Source of the DNA: Reinekea forsetii
Lineage (GTDB): Bacteria; Pseudomonadota; Gammaproteobacteria; Pseudomonadales; Natronospirillaceae
Length of the DNA: 64,000 bases
Assembly: GCF_002795845.1 (NCBI RefSeq)
Contig: NZ_CP011797.1
Coordinates: 3,138,001-3,202,000, forward strand
Direction of reading: 5' to 3'
The notes below the pieces were generated by a model. The model made no database searches, was not told the origin of the DNA, and saw only the letters and a list, made by a program, of their open reading frames with translations. The position numbers and the translations under genes were made by a program. Within the stretch, counting starts at the first letter, position 1. Every line of letters begins with the position of its first letter. This document shows, piece by piece, positions 9,167 through 18,058 of the stretch.

Positions 9167-9248
9167 GACAGCCGCTGCCTCAACAAGCTGTTTTTATATC
9201 CCGGCCTGCCCTGCATCGGTGCGGCCGATCTATTAGAAGAAGCCCCTT

Positions 9249-10619
9249 ATGAATTTCAAAAAGACTATCGACGCCTCGATTACGCCCATCGGCAGTTTGG
9301 AGGTCTTGTCTCAAGCGGAAGTCGCTGGACTCAAACAGGCCGGCGAAAACGGCCTCTACGAGCTGTTTCGCTGCTGTGTATTGGCCATTCTGAACACCGG
9401 TTCGGATAGCGACAATGCCAAAACCCTGCTCCAAGCCTACCCCAACTTTGCCATCGACATCGTGCAGCAGGACCGAGGCATTCGACTGAATCTGCTCCAC
9501 GCCCCGGCCGATGCCTTCGTCGATGGTGAGATGATTCGCTCGACCCGGGAGATGGTCTTTGCCGCCTTGCGCGATATTGTTTACGCCGAGAGCGAACGCG
9601 CCAGTCCGCTATTGGATCTGGAGAGTGGCTCGGACATTACCGATTACGTCTTTCACTTCTTGCGCAACGCGCGGATGATGCGGCCCGGCGAAGAACCGCG
9701 CATCGTGGTCTGCTGGGGTGGCCATTCGATCGGTGCACTGGAGTATGAATACACCAAGGAGGTGGGCCACGAGTTGGGCCTGCGCGGTCTCGATGTTTGC
9801 ACCGGCTGCGGCCCGGGGGTGATGAAGGGGCCGATGAAGGGTGCGACCATCTCGCACGCCAAGCAACGGATCCTGAACGCCCGTTATATCGGCCTAACGG
9901 AACCAGGCATTATTGCCGCCGAGGCCCCGAACCCGATCGTTAACGAACTGGCCATCCTGCCCGATATTGAAAAACGCTTAGAAGCCTTCGTGCGCTTGGG
10001 TCATGGTATTTTAGTCTTTCCCGGCGGGGCCGGTACCGCCGAAGAACTGCTCTATCTGCTCGGCATTCTGTTGCATCCGGCCAATCGGGACATCCCCTTC
10101 CCACTGGTCTTAACCGGGCCCAAGAGCACCGAACCCTACTTTAAGCAGCTGCACAGCTTTATTGCCAAGACCCTCGGCTTCGAAGCCCAGCAAAAATACA
10201 AGATCATTATCGCTGACCACGAAAGTGCCGCCTGTGAGATGGCCTTGGGCATGCAGCAGGTGTTTGACTATCGCAAGAAAAACAATGACGCCTACCATTT
10301 CAATTGGCAGCTCACCATTGCCGATGACTACCAACGACCCTTTGTGCCGAACCATCAAAATATGGCCGCACTGGATCTCCACAAGGACATCCCGGTGCAT
10401 CTGTTGGCGGCCAACTTACGCCGTGCCTTCAGCGGCATCGTAGCGGGCAATGTTAAGGAACAGGGCATCGGCATGATTGAGCAACTCGGTCCCTTTGAGA
10501 TCCATGGCGACCGGGAGATTACCGATCCACTCGATGAACTGCTTGCCGCCTTCGTCGAGCAAGGCCGTATGAAGCTGCCAGGCAGTGATTACGTGCCCTG
10601 TTATCGGGTGGTAAAATAG
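9249..10619 (+). CDS. ppnN: Pyrimidine/purine nucleotide 5'-monophosphate nucleosidase
   Basis: 456 residues, aligning from end to end with E. coli PpnN (YgdH) from memory. The N-terminal domain begins PIGSLEVLSQAEV. The LOG-family core has VVCWGGHSIG, CTGCGPGVMKGPMKGA and the diagnostic PGGAGTAEELLYLLGIL (PGGxGTxxE). The C-terminal block LRRAFSGIVAGNVKEQGIG is characteristic. The enzyme cleaves nucleoside monophosphates to the base and ribose 5-phosphate, and in E. coli it is activated by (p)ppGpp. The gene stands alone, 82 bases after thrB, with no obvious terminator between them, so co-transcription with thrB is possible. Confidence 0.95.
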   Translation: MNFKKTIDASITPIGSLEVLSQAEVAGLKQAGENGLYELFRCCVLAILNTGSDSDNAKTLLQAYPNFAIDIVQQDRGIRLNLLHAPADAFVDGEMIRSTREMVFAALRDIVYAESERASPLLDLESGSDITDYVFHFLRNARMMRPGEEPRIVVCWGGHSIGALEYEYTKEVGHELGLRGLDVCTGCGPGVMKGPMKGATISHAKQRILNARYIGLTEPGIIAAEAPNPIVNELAILPDIEKRLEAFVRLGHGILVFPGGAGTAEELLYLLGILLHPANRDIPFPLVLTGPKSTEPYFKQLHSFIAKTLGFEAQQKYKIIIADHESAACEMALGMQQVFDYRKKNNDAYHFNWQLTIADDYQRPFVPNHQNMAALDLHKDIPVHLLAANLRRAFSGIVAGNVKEQGIGMIEQLGPFEIHGDREITDPLDELLAAFVEQGRMKLPGSDYVPCYRVVK

Positions 10620-10652
10620 GCCGCCGGGCGACAGCCTTAGCTCAGGCGTGGC

Positions 10653-11453
10653 TCAGTAACCGCCACTGAACGCATTGGGGTAAATCCATTGATAACCCGA
10701 TGCCTGCAGGCGCGTGGGGATTAAACATTTCCCGCCCTGGACTGCAGGCATCGGATGCAGCAGCGGCATGCCTTCGCGCTGGCGAAAGAAGTTATACATC
10801 TGTAACAACGGGATCGGCTCCGGATCGCTGACCACATAAGACTCGGCCAGCTGTTCTTGTGCTAACAGGTGGATGATTGCGCCGGCGGCATCATCGACGT
10901 GAATCCTATTGGTCCACTTATTGGCGGGCAGGTGGTTCGGGTCGACGGCTAAGGCTGTCCGTTTCAGCCAATCCCGACCCGGGCCATAGATGCCACTCAG
11001 CCGCACCACGGTACTCGGGCAGGGCAGTTGGCGCACGCTGGACTCCATCGCCAAGAGTATCTCGCCGAACCGGTCGGGCGAGTCGATCGGCGTGTCATCA
11101 TCTACGCGTCGACCGTCGTCAATACCAAAGACTCGGGTCGAACTGACCACGATCACCTTCGAGGGCAGCGCATGCCAGCCGGCCATCGACTCGGCCAAGC
11201 GCAGCAATGGCAGCTGATAGGCGGCCCGGTAGCCGGCCTCGGTGCGTTCATGCGCGGACAGCGCGACGACCAGCACATCGGCACCCAGATCCGGCCAGGC
11301 TGCCTGGCTCAGATCCAGCGACTGCTGCGCAAACGCCAAGTCCGGATCCACGGGGCCACGGCGCAGTCCAATAACCTCGCCCTGATGGGCCTGCCACAGA
11401 CCGGCCACCCGGCGATTAAGCGAGCCGACACCGGCACAGACTAATAACGACAT
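10653..11453 (-). CDS. NAD(P)-binding SDR/epimerase family protein (YeeZ-like)
   Basis: 266 residues from ATG 11453, which is preceded by GAGGAG at good spacing. The open frame extends 41 codons upstream, but those codons lie before this ribosome binding site and do not look like protein of this family. A Rossmann start (LLVCAGVGSLNRRVA) replaces the usual GxxGxxG. VIVVSSTRVFG, VVRLSGIYGPGRDW and NRIHVDDAAGAIIHLL are typical of extended SDR enzymes acting on nucleotide sugars or similar substrates. The substrate is unknown. The gene converges with ppnN and diverges from oxyR, so the 250-base spacer to oxyR should hold both promoters. Confidence 0.8.
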   Translation of the reverse strand: MSLLVCAGVGSLNRRVAGLWQAHQGEVIGLRRGPVDPDLAFAQQSLDLSQAAWPDLGADVLVVALSAHERTEAGYRAAYQLPLLRLAESMAGWHALPSKVIVVSSTRVFGIDDGRRVDDDTPIDSPDRFGEILLAMESSVRQLPCPSTVVRLSGIYGPGRDWLKRTALAVDPNHLPANKWTNRIHVDDAAGAIIHLLAQEQLAESYVVSDPEPIPLLQMYNFFRQREGMPLLHPMPAVQGGKCLIPTRLQASGYQWIYPNAFSGGY

Positions 11454-11512
11454 TAAAACTCCTCTTGGACCGCTTGATTCAATGACTAAGCCTCGATACT
11501 CGACTCGGTCGC

Positions 11513-11518
11513 TATAAT
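11513..11518 (+). promoter_or_regulatory. Candidate -10 element upstream of oxyR
   Basis: TATAAT matches the sigma-70 -10 consensus and lies in the spacer between the divergent SDR gene and oxyR. The matching -35 region (about 11490-11495) is poor, and the implied leader is about 185 bases, so this is a weak call. No clear OxyR-type ATAG/CTAT repeat pattern was found around it. Confidence 0.3.
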
Positions 11519-11703
11519 GGTTGCAGACTCTAGCGCATTCATCGGCGCAATAGAACCGGCCAACGGATCGAGGCACCGCCGGCCTTGCATCGGCTTATCA
11601 ATCGGGCCGAACCAGACTTATTTGCGTTTTCGACCATTGACTGCTTGTATCAGGGAGCCATTTTCGATAGCTTTTACCCTCTTATTCAACATCGACCCCA
11701 GCC

Positions 11704-12615
11704 ATGACCTTGACCGAACTAAAGTATATCGTTGCCCTGGCCCAGGAAAAGCATTTTGGTCATGCCGCGAGCCAATGCCGGGTGTCGCAGCCAACCCTGA
11801 GCGTGGCGATTCGCAAGCTCGAAGACCGCCTCAAGGTGGCTATCTTCGAGCGCAATAAACAGGGCGTTACCGTGACCCCGATCGGGGAACAGATTGTGGC
11901 CCAGGCCAACCGAGTGTTAGAAGAAAGCGCCAAGATTGACGATATCGCCATGGCGGGCAAAAACCAGTTGGCGACGCCGTTGCGATTGGGCGTAATTTTT
12001 ACCATCGGGCCCTACCTATTACCCCATATTATCCCGCAACTGCGGCGCAATACCCCGGCCATGCCGCTGATGATCGATGAGAATTTCACCGGGGTGTTGC
12101 GTCAACGCTTGCGCGATGGCCGGCTCGATGCCGTAATTATCGCCCTGCCATTTGTCGAAACGGATGTACTCACCAAAGCGCTGTATGACGAGCCCTTCGA
12201 TATTCTTCTGCCGGCATCGCACCCTCTGACCCAGCAAGAAAGCATCGCCGCCGAAGCGCTGAACGATGAGACGCTGCTCTTGCTCGGTGAGGGCCATTGT
12301 TTCCGCGATCAAATTCTCAGTGCCTGCCCGACCATTGCCGCCGCGACCCGCAACCCACAAGGCAAGATTCAAACCATGGCCGACGGCTCGTCGTTGGAAA
12401 CCCTGCGCCATATGGTCGCGTCCAACTTGGGGCTGACCATCTTGCCGCGCTCCGCGACCGGCTCGCACCTCTATAAGGACGATTTGGTGCAGGTGCGGCC
12501 CTTTTCTGGCAAGAGCCCAACGCGCACCGTGGCCCTGGCTTGGCGCACCAGCTTTCCGCGCCCGTCGGCCATCGAGGCACTGGAAACGGCGATTCGTCAA
12601 TGCAAGACACACTAA
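11704..12615 (+). CDS. oxyR: Hydrogen peroxide-sensing LysR regulator OxyR
   Basis: 303 residues. The N-terminal winged helix is LysR type (FGHAASQCRVSQPTLSVAIR). The redox pair falls exactly at Cys199 and Cys208 (GEGHCFRDQILSAC), the same numbering and spacing as E. coli OxyR. Disulfide formation between them on peroxide exposure converts the family member to an activator of catalase and peroxidase genes. The C-terminal LysR sensor domain is complete. The stop overlaps the recG start by 16 bases, reproducing the oxyR-recG operon of Pseudomonas. It is autoregulated in other species; a binding site could not be picked out by eye here. Confidence 0.96.
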   Translation: MTLTELKYIVALAQEKHFGHAASQCRVSQPTLSVAIRKLEDRLKVAIFERNKQGVTVTPIGEQIVAQANRVLEESAKIDDIAMAGKNQLATPLRLGVIFTIGPYLLPHIIPQLRRNTPAMPLMIDENFTGVLRQRLRDGRLDAVIIALPFVETDVLTKALYDEPFDILLPASHPLTQQESIAAEALNDETLLLLGEGHCFRDQILSACPTIAAATRNPQGKIQTMADGSSLETLRHMVASNLGLTILPRSATGSHLYKDDLVQVRPFSGKSPTRTVALAWRTSFPRPSAIEALETAIRQCKTH

Positions 12616-14681
12616 CCCTAGACCACCCGGTGGAGCGCCTCAAGGGTGCCGGCCCCAAGCTGGCGGAAAAGCTCCAGCTGCTCGGCGTGGTCAGCATCGC
12701 CGATCTGCTCTTTCATCTACCCTACAAGTATCAGGACCGCACGCGCCTGATGCCAATCGCCAGTTTGCGTCTGGGCATGGCGGTGGTGATTGAGGGCGAA
12801 ATCAAGGCCGCTCAGGTGATCTTTGGCAAGCGACGCGCACTGCTGTGTCGTATTCAGGACGGCAGCGGTCTGCTGACCGTGCGCTTGTTTCATTTTTCCC
12901 ATGCCCAGCAGGCCAGCCTGAAGAGTGGTCATCGCATTCGCTGTTATGGCGAGGTGCGGCTCGGGCCGACCGGACTGGAAATGATACATCCAGAATACCT
13001 GGCTCGAGCCGACGGCCAATTTCCACCCCTAGACAACCGCCTAACACCGCTCTATCCGGCCTCGGAAGGGCTCAATCAGACTCGCTTGCGCAGCCTGATC
13101 GACCAGGCGCTTGCGGTCTTAGCGCGCCAGGGTGGCTTGGCCGAGTGGATCCCACCAGACTGGCTCACGCCCTGGGATTTACCCTCCCTGACCGAGGCCG
13201 TGCAGACCTTGCACCATCCCGATTCGGCGAGCAGCACCCGGGCCCTATTGGCCGGTGAACACCCTGCCCAGCAGCGCCTAGCGTTAGAAGAATTGCTCGC
13301 GCACCATCTGCGCCTGATGGCGCTGCGCCAAATGACCCAGGCGCGCGGCGCACACCCCATTCCCGCGTCGACCCGATTGGCACCACAGCTGCTGGCCGCC
13401 CTGCCCTTTGCCCTGACCGGCGCGCAACATCGAGTCTGTCAGGAGATCGGCCTAGATTTGGCCAAGCCCATGCCGATGCTGCGCCTGGTCCAGGGTGATG
13501 TCGGCTCGGGTAAAACCCTGGTCGCGGTGATGGCCGCCTTACAGGTGATCGAGTCGGGCATGCAGGTTGCCCTCATGGCACCGACTGAACTGCTCGCCGA
13601 GCAGCATTATCAAAACATGAGTCTGTGGTGTGGCGATCTGGGCGTGCAGGTTGAGTTGTTGCTCGGTAAAACCGGCAAGAAAGCGCGTGATGGGCTGCTC
13701 GATCGGCTCGAGGTGGGCACCACCGACCTGCTGATCGGCACCCATGCCCTGTTTCAGAAGGGGGTCGACTACCATAATCTCGGCCTGGTGATCATCGACG
13801 AGCAACATCGCTTTGGCGTGCAGCAGCGCTTGGCGCTCAAAGAGAAGGCCGTTAATGGCTCGCCCCACCAGCTGACCATGACGGCAACGCCAATTCCGCG
13901 CACCCTGGCGATGACCGCCTTTGCCGATATGGATATCTCGGTGATCGACGAACTGCCGCCCGGGCGCACGCCGGTGACCACCACCCTGATCAGTCAAGAT
14001 CGGCGCGACGCGGTGATTCGCCGCGTCAATGTCGCCTGTGAGGCGGGCAAACAGATCTATTGGGTTTGCACCCTGATCGAAGAGTCAGAAGAGCTGCAGG
14101 CCGAAGCCGCCGAAGCGAGCGCGAACCGACTCACCGAAGCCATACCGCAGCGCCGCATTGGTCTGATCCATGGCAAGTTAAAGTCACCGGAAAAATCCCG
14201 CCTGATGGCCGAGTTTAAAGCCGGGGCGCTCGATATATTGGTGGCCACCACGGTGATTGAGGTCGGCGTTGATGTGCCCAATGCCAGCGTGATGATCATT
14301 GAAAATCCGGAACGGCTCGGGCTCGCCCAGTTGCACCAGTTGCGCGGCCGAGTAGGCCGAGGTACCGCCGAGAGTTTTTGCCTGCTAATGTTTGGCCAAC
14401 CGCTCTCAGAGCAGGGCAAGCAGCGTTTAGAGGTGATGCGCAATACCAGTGACGGTTTTGTCATCGCCGAAGAAGACCTCAAGTTGCGCGGCCCGGGCGA
14501 AGTATTGGGCACTCGCCAGACCGGTGCGATCGGCTTTCGCGTCGCCGATATGGCGCGCGATCAGCACCTGTTAGCGCTTATTCCCGAGCTGGCCGAACGC
14601 TTAAGCGCCGAATACCCCAGCCATTGTCAGCCGATAGTCGCGCGCTGGCTCAGTGAAACCGACCGCTATGCCCAGGTGTGA
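12600..14681 (+). CDS. recG: ATP-dependent DNA helicase RecG
   Basis: 693 residues from ATG 12600, the usual RecG length; upstream in-frame codons lie inside oxyR. An N-terminal wedge (OB) domain (MAVVIEGEIKAAQVIFGKRRALLCRI) is followed by Walker A GDVGSGKT, a DExH box read as IIDEQHRFGVQQR, and motif VI QLRGRVGRG. A C-terminal TRG-like region includes LKLRGPGEVLGTRQTG. The enzyme regresses stalled replication forks and branch-migrates Holliday junctions. It is co-transcribed and translationally coupled with oxyR. Confidence 0.97.
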   Translation: MQDTLTLDHPVERLKGAGPKLAEKLQLLGVVSIADLLFHLPYKYQDRTRLMPIASLRLGMAVVIEGEIKAAQVIFGKRRALLCRIQDGSGLLTVRLFHFSHAQQASLKSGHRIRCYGEVRLGPTGLEMIHPEYLARADGQFPPLDNRLTPLYPASEGLNQTRLRSLIDQALAVLARQGGLAEWIPPDWLTPWDLPSLTEAVQTLHHPDSASSTRALLAGEHPAQQRLALEELLAHHLRLMALRQMTQARGAHPIPASTRLAPQLLAALPFALTGAQHRVCQEIGLDLAKPMPMLRLVQGDVGSGKTLVAVMAALQVIESGMQVALMAPTELLAEQHYQNMSLWCGDLGVQVELLLGKTGKKARDGLLDRLEVGTTDLLIGTHALFQKGVDYHNLGLVIIDEQHRFGVQQRLALKEKAVNGSPHQLTMTATPIPRTLAMTAFADMDISVIDELPPGRTPVTTTLISQDRRDAVIRRVNVACEAGKQIYWVCTLIEESEELQAEAAEASANRLTEAIPQRRIGLIHGKLKSPEKSRLMAEFKAGALDILVATTVIEVGVDVPNASVMIIENPERLGLAQLHQLRGRVGRGTAESFCLLMFGQPLSEQGKQRLEVMRNTSDGFVIAEEDLKLRGPGEVLGTRQTGAIGFRVADMARDQHLLALIPELAERLSAEYPSHCQPIVARWLSETDRYAQV

Positions 14682-14783
14682 TCGACCCAATGGCTAAAAA
14701 ACGGCCTATCAGCCTGCCATTATTCAAAGCTCCGCTATACTGCTGTGGATCTGCCGAATAATTAGCCAAATAGGAAGGTACCC

Positions 14784-16172
14784 GTGATCAGTCATGCGGA
14801 TGCGAATATCCCCATTAGCGTGCGTCAACACCTAAGTCAACAGAGCATTGTCCATGCTTTAGGTACGACGCAGGCCTCCCCAGAGCAGGTCGAGGTGTGC
14901 CTACTGTCCGACGCCAAGGGCATCGTTCAGGTCTTCACCTCATCCCATGCTGTGGTCGAGCTGGATAAGGTGCGCGCCGTTACCGGGCGAGACTTGACCC
15001 CGCTGTCGATCAATCAGGTGCGCGCGCTCAAACTGCGCCTAGAAGTGGATACCTTGCCGGCCTTCGATGACCTGATTCCGGCCGACACCCTGATCGACTC
15101 TGGGCTTTACCGGTGTGAACAAATTTTTGTCCACAGCGGCAATGCCCAATTCCGGATTGCCTTGAAAAACGGCGCCGCCATGAAGCGCAAAGACAGCACC
15201 GCGATTGCCGACGTCGCCACGGCCTTGCCGCTCGGGCAGGTCGACTATCAGCTCGGCTTGTTTGATGACGATCCCACGCTAATACATTCTGCCCTGACCC
15301 AGTTTACCGCGCTGCGCATTCGCCAACGCTTGGCCGAGACACTCGAAGTGCCGCCCTTGCCCGACACGGCACAGGCCATTATCCGCCTGCGCGTCGATCC
15401 CTATTCCAATATTGAGAAGCTCAGTCGTATAGTCGAACGCGATCCAAGCTTGGCGGCGCAGGTCGTGAGCTGGGCCAGTTCCTCCTATTATGCCGCCCCG
15501 GGTTCGGTAAAGTCGGTCCAGGATGCCATCGTCCGGGTACTCGGCTTTGACCTGGTGATGAACCTGGCCTTGGGCCTGTCGCTGGGTAAAACACTGACTT
15601 TACCGACCGACCCAGACCAGGGTGCCAACGCCTACTGGCACCGGGCGATCTATGTCGCCGCCTGTGTCGGCGCCTTAGTCGGGGCCATACCGCGAGAATT
15701 TCGCCCGGGTTTTGGCCTCTGTTATTTGGCTGGCCTGTTGCACAACTTTGGTTACCTGCTTATGGCCCACGCATTCAAACCCCATTTTGAGGCGACACAT
15801 CTGATGATTGCGCTCAATCGTCACCTTGAACATCAGCATATTGAAAAACATATCTTGGGGATCACGCGCGAACAGATGGCCTCCGGTCTGATGGGCAGTT
15901 GGAGTATGCCCAGCGAAGTCACCTTAGGTATCCGTTACCAGGGTGACCCGCACTACTTGGGCGCCCACTGTGACCAGGCGCAACTGATCTACCTGGCTCA
16001 GCACCTGTTACAAGAGTACGGTTTACTGCCGCCGCGCCATCATTTGTTTGACGCTAGCGTCTATGAACGCCTGCATATCAACACGGATTCAATCGAAGCA
16101 TTGATGACCCAGCTGCAACAGAGCCAGCCTGAGCTCGATCTTATGGCCAGCGCCCTTGCGACGGGTCGCTAA
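14784..16172 (+). CDS. HDOD domain protein with N-terminal YbaK-like domain
   Basis: 462 residues, GTG start with AGGAAGG upstream. Residues 1-150 resemble a YbaK/ProRS-editing (aminoacyl-tRNA deacylase) fold (SIVHALGTTQ, LDKVRAVTGRDLTPLS, IFVHSGNAQFRIAL). Residues 185-390 form an HDOD domain: LPPLPDTAQAIIRLRVDP, ERDPSLAAQVVSWASSSYY, VLGFDLVMNLALGLSLG and LCYLAGLLHNFGYLLMA. HDOD proteins are signalling outputs related to HD-GYP enzymes but usually lack phosphodiesterase activity. The role is unknown, probably in stress or cyclic di-GMP signalling. A hairpin with a T-run at 16343-16364 should end its transcript. Confidence 0.8.
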   Translation: MISHADANIPISVRQHLSQQSIVHALGTTQASPEQVEVCLLSDAKGIVQVFTSSHAVVELDKVRAVTGRDLTPLSINQVRALKLRLEVDTLPAFDDLIPADTLIDSGLYRCEQIFVHSGNAQFRIALKNGAAMKRKDSTAIADVATALPLGQVDYQLGLFDDDPTLIHSALTQFTALRIRQRLAETLEVPPLPDTAQAIIRLRVDPYSNIEKLSRIVERDPSLAAQVVSWASSSYYAAPGSVKSVQDAIVRVLGFDLVMNLALGLSLGKTLTLPTDPDQGANAYWHRAIYVAACVGALVGAIPREFRPGFGLCYLAGLLHNFGYLLMAHAFKPHFEATHLMIALNRHLEHQHIEKHILGITREQMASGLMGSWSMPSEVTLGIRYQGDPHYLGAHCDQAQLIYLAQHLLQEYGLLPPRHHLFDASVYERLHINTDSIEALMTQLQQSQPELDLMASALATGR

Positions 16173-16342
16173 CCCAAGATCGTGACTTTGGCTTGGTTGT
16201 CTGTGGTGCGCAGGGTTTAAGCACTCAATGTCATGCAGTGATTCATTTTAAGGCCCCATGCCCCTGTGGCGACCGATTCCGCCCCGTTGCAGTGCATCGA
16301 CCCTTTCCCACGAGTTGCATTAAAATCAAAGACCTAACCTAC

Positions 16343-16364
16343 AGCCCCAAAAATAGGGCTTTTT
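16343..16364 (+). terminator. Intrinsic terminator after the HDOD gene
   Basis: AGCCC and GGGCT form a 5-bp stem with an 8-base A-rich loop, followed by a run of five T. It ends just 6 bases before the sigma-54 promoter of the nrt genes, so it insulates them from upstream transcription. The stem is short, so termination may be partial. Confidence 0.6.
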
Positions 16365-16370
16365 GTACAG

Positions 16371-16387
16371 TTGGCACAACAATCGCT
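16371..16387 (+). promoter_or_regulatory. Sigma-54 (-24/-12) promoter of the nrt operon
   Basis: TTGGCACAACAATCGCT matches the consensus YTGGCAC-N8-TGCW in the -24 block. The invariant GG (16373-16374) and GC (16385-16386) are exactly 12 bases apart, as required. One mismatch lies in the -12 block (TCGC for TTGC). Transcription would start near 16398. Nitrogen control through NtrC is expected for nitrate uptake genes, but the activator sites are not identified. Confidence 0.72.
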
Positions 16388-16518
16388 TAGAGAAGATGCA
16401 GTCAGACAATGCAGACCCAAAATATTCCGGGGTCCAGAGGACCAAACGACCAATGAGGGTCCAACTGAACCCGATACGTAATACCGCAGTACCTATTTTT
16501 GCAGACTATTTGCAATGG

Positions 16519-16549
16519 CGCATACCCTCAACGGGTATGCGTTTTTTTT
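16519..16549 (+). terminator. Leader terminator (attenuator) upstream of nrtA
   Basis: A perfect 9-bp stem (CGCATACCC and GGGTATGCG) with a 5-base loop is followed by eight T. It lies after the sigma-54 promoter and 27 bases before the nrtA start, so transcripts must read through it to express the transporter. This is the arrangement of nitrate-assimilation leaders controlled by ANTAR antiterminators such as NasT or NasR. The two-hexaloop ANTAR RNA motif could not be identified with confidence in the upstream leader. Confidence 0.85.
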
Positions 16550-16576
16550 GCGCCAACAAAAGCAATGGAGACGGAC

Positions 16577-17953
16577 ATGTCCTTAGTATTCAGCAAGCAA
16601 GCCAAGTCACTCGGTACCATCTTGGGGCTCGTTATCGCCAGCCATTGGCCGGCCATGGCCAGTGCCGACGTCGGGTGGCCGGAACAAGAAGAGCTCAAGT
16701 TTGGCTTTATTAAATTGACCGATATGGCACCGTTGGCGGTTGCCTATGAAAAGGGTTTTTTTGAGGATGAAGGCCTATACGTTACCCTCGAAGCGCAGGC
16801 AAACTGGAAAGTTCTGCTCGATCGAGTAATCACCGGTGAACTGGATGGCGCGCACATGTTGGCCGGCCAACCATTAGCCGCCACCATTGGCTATGGCACC
16901 AAGGCCGACATCATCACGCCCTTCTCGATGGATCTGAATGGCAATGGCATCACTGTTTCCAACAGCGTTTGGGCGCAGATGAAGAAAAACATACCCCACC
17001 AGGACGGCAAGCCGGTTCACCCGATTAAGGCCGATACACTTAAGCCGATCATCGCGTCCTATGCTGACGAGGGAAAGGCCTTCAAGATGGGCATGGTCTT
17101 TCCGGTCTCGACCCACAACTATGAACTGAGATATTGGTTGGCCTCCGGCGGCATTCATCCGGGCTACTATGCCCCCCACAAGGGCGATACCAGCGGACAA
17201 ATCAAGGCCGAGGTGTTACTCAGCGTCACCCCGCCGCCGCAAATGCCCGCGACCATGGAGGCCGGCACGATCGATGGTTACTGCGTGGGCGAGCCCTGGA
17301 ACCAACAGGCCGTGTTCAAAGGCATCGGGGTTCCGGTGATCACCGATTACGAGATCTGGAAAAACAACCCAGAGAAGGTTTTCGGCATTACCAAGGCCTT
17401 TGCCGAAGAGAATCCCAACACCACCACTCGCCTGGTTAAGGCCCTGATACGGGCCGCCGAATGGCTCGATGCCAATAACAATGCGAATCGTCCAGAAGCC
17501 GTGCGCATACTCGCCAAGCCCGACTATGTCGGCGCCGACTATGACGTCATTGCCAACTCCATGACCGGAACATTCGAGTACGAGAAAGGCGACAAACGTG
17601 ATGTACCGGACTTCAATGTGTTCTTCCGTTACAACGCCACCTATCCCTACTATTCCGACGCGATCTGGTATTTGACCCAAATGCGCCGCTGGGGACAGAT
17701 TTCCGAACCCAAGAGCGATGACTGGTATAAAGAGATTGCCGCCCAGGTTTACCGCCCAGACCTGTATCGCCTAGCCGCTCAAGCCTTGATTGATGAAGGC
17801 GTGATCGCTGCCGATGCGTTCCCTGCCTTTGCGACGGAGACCGGTTTCAAACCCGTTCAAGACGGCTTTATCGATGGCATCAGCTATAACGGTCTACTGC
17901 CCAATGACTATCTCAACAAATTCAGTATTGGCCTTAAAGACGAGATTTTATAG
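16577..17953 (+). CDS. nrtA: Nitrate-type ABC transporter substrate-binding protein (NrtA/CmpA family)
   Basis: 458 residues from ATG 16577, which has GGAG seven bases upstream; the frame remains open further 5' across the leader terminator. A signal peptide ends near MASA, giving a periplasmic protein. The body matches NrtA/Cmp[70 protein letters not shown] and [17 protein letters not shown]. Family members bind nitrate, nitrite or bicarbonate; nitrate is more likely given the sigma-54 promoter and attenuator. Downstream are the permease and ATPase. No nitrate or nitrite reductase lies in this window. Confidence 0.88.
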   Translation: MSLVFSKQAKSLGTILGLVIASHWPAMASADVGWPEQEELKFGFIKLTDMAPLAVAYEKGFFEDEGLYVTLEAQANWKVLLDRVITGELDGAHMLAGQPLAATIGYGTKADIITPFSMDLNGNGITVSNSVWAQMKKNIPHQDGKPVHPIKADTLKPIIASYADEGKAFKMGMVFPVSTHNYELRYWLASGGIHPGYYAPHKGDTSGQIKAEVLLSVTPPPQMPATMEAGTIDGYCVGEPWNQQAVFKGIGVPVITDYEIWKNNPEKVFGITKAFAEENPNTTTRLVKALIRAAEWLDANNNANRPEAVRILAKPDYVGADYDVIANSMTGTFEYEKGDKRDVPDFNVFFRYNATYPYYSDAIWYLTQMRRWGQISEPKSDDWYKEIAAQVYRPDLYRLAAQALIDEGVIAADAFPAFATETGFKPVQDGFIDGISYNGLLPNDYLNKFSIGLKDEIL

Positions 17954-18009
17954 GGCTGAGCTCTGAGGGTCGGTGTTCGCACGTTGCCCAACCAAGCTCT
18001 ACTGTTTAT

Positions 18010-18030
18010 TGCCCGGCCCTCGGCCGGGCA
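18010..18030 (+). other. GC-rich hairpin between nrtA and the permease gene
   Basis: TGCCCGGCC and GGCCGGGCA form a perfect 9-bp stem with a CTC loop, and no T-run follows. It lies in the spacer after the binding-protein gene. In many binding-protein operons such a hairpin protects the 3' end of the upstream message, so that the periplasmic protein is made in excess over the membrane parts. That role is inferred. Confidence 0.7.
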
Positions 18031-18058
18031 GTGTTACTCTTCCATGAGGTCGATAAGC

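Larger units (their letters stand above)
16173..16576. other. Intergenic region: terminator, sigma-54 promoter and nrtA leader
   Basis: 404 bases without a credible gene. In order it holds about 170 bases with no recognised signal, the HDOD gene terminator (16343-16364), a -24/-12 promoter (16371-16387), and an untranslated leader of about 178 bases. The leader has several short inverted repeats (GGTCC/GGACC near 16430-16442; TTGCA/TGCAA near 16499-16515), a strong intrinsic terminator at 16519-16549, and the nrtA ribosome binding site. Sites for NtrC were looked for upstream and not recognised. Confidence 0.7.

Noticed and set aside
11517-11858. Plus-strand frame overlapping the start of oxyR
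   Set aside because: Different frame from oxyR, no domain; oxyR has exact family length and cysteine numbering.
16193-16390. 65-codon frame before nrtA
   Set aside because: It runs through a terminator and the sigma-54 promoter and shows no protein-like features.
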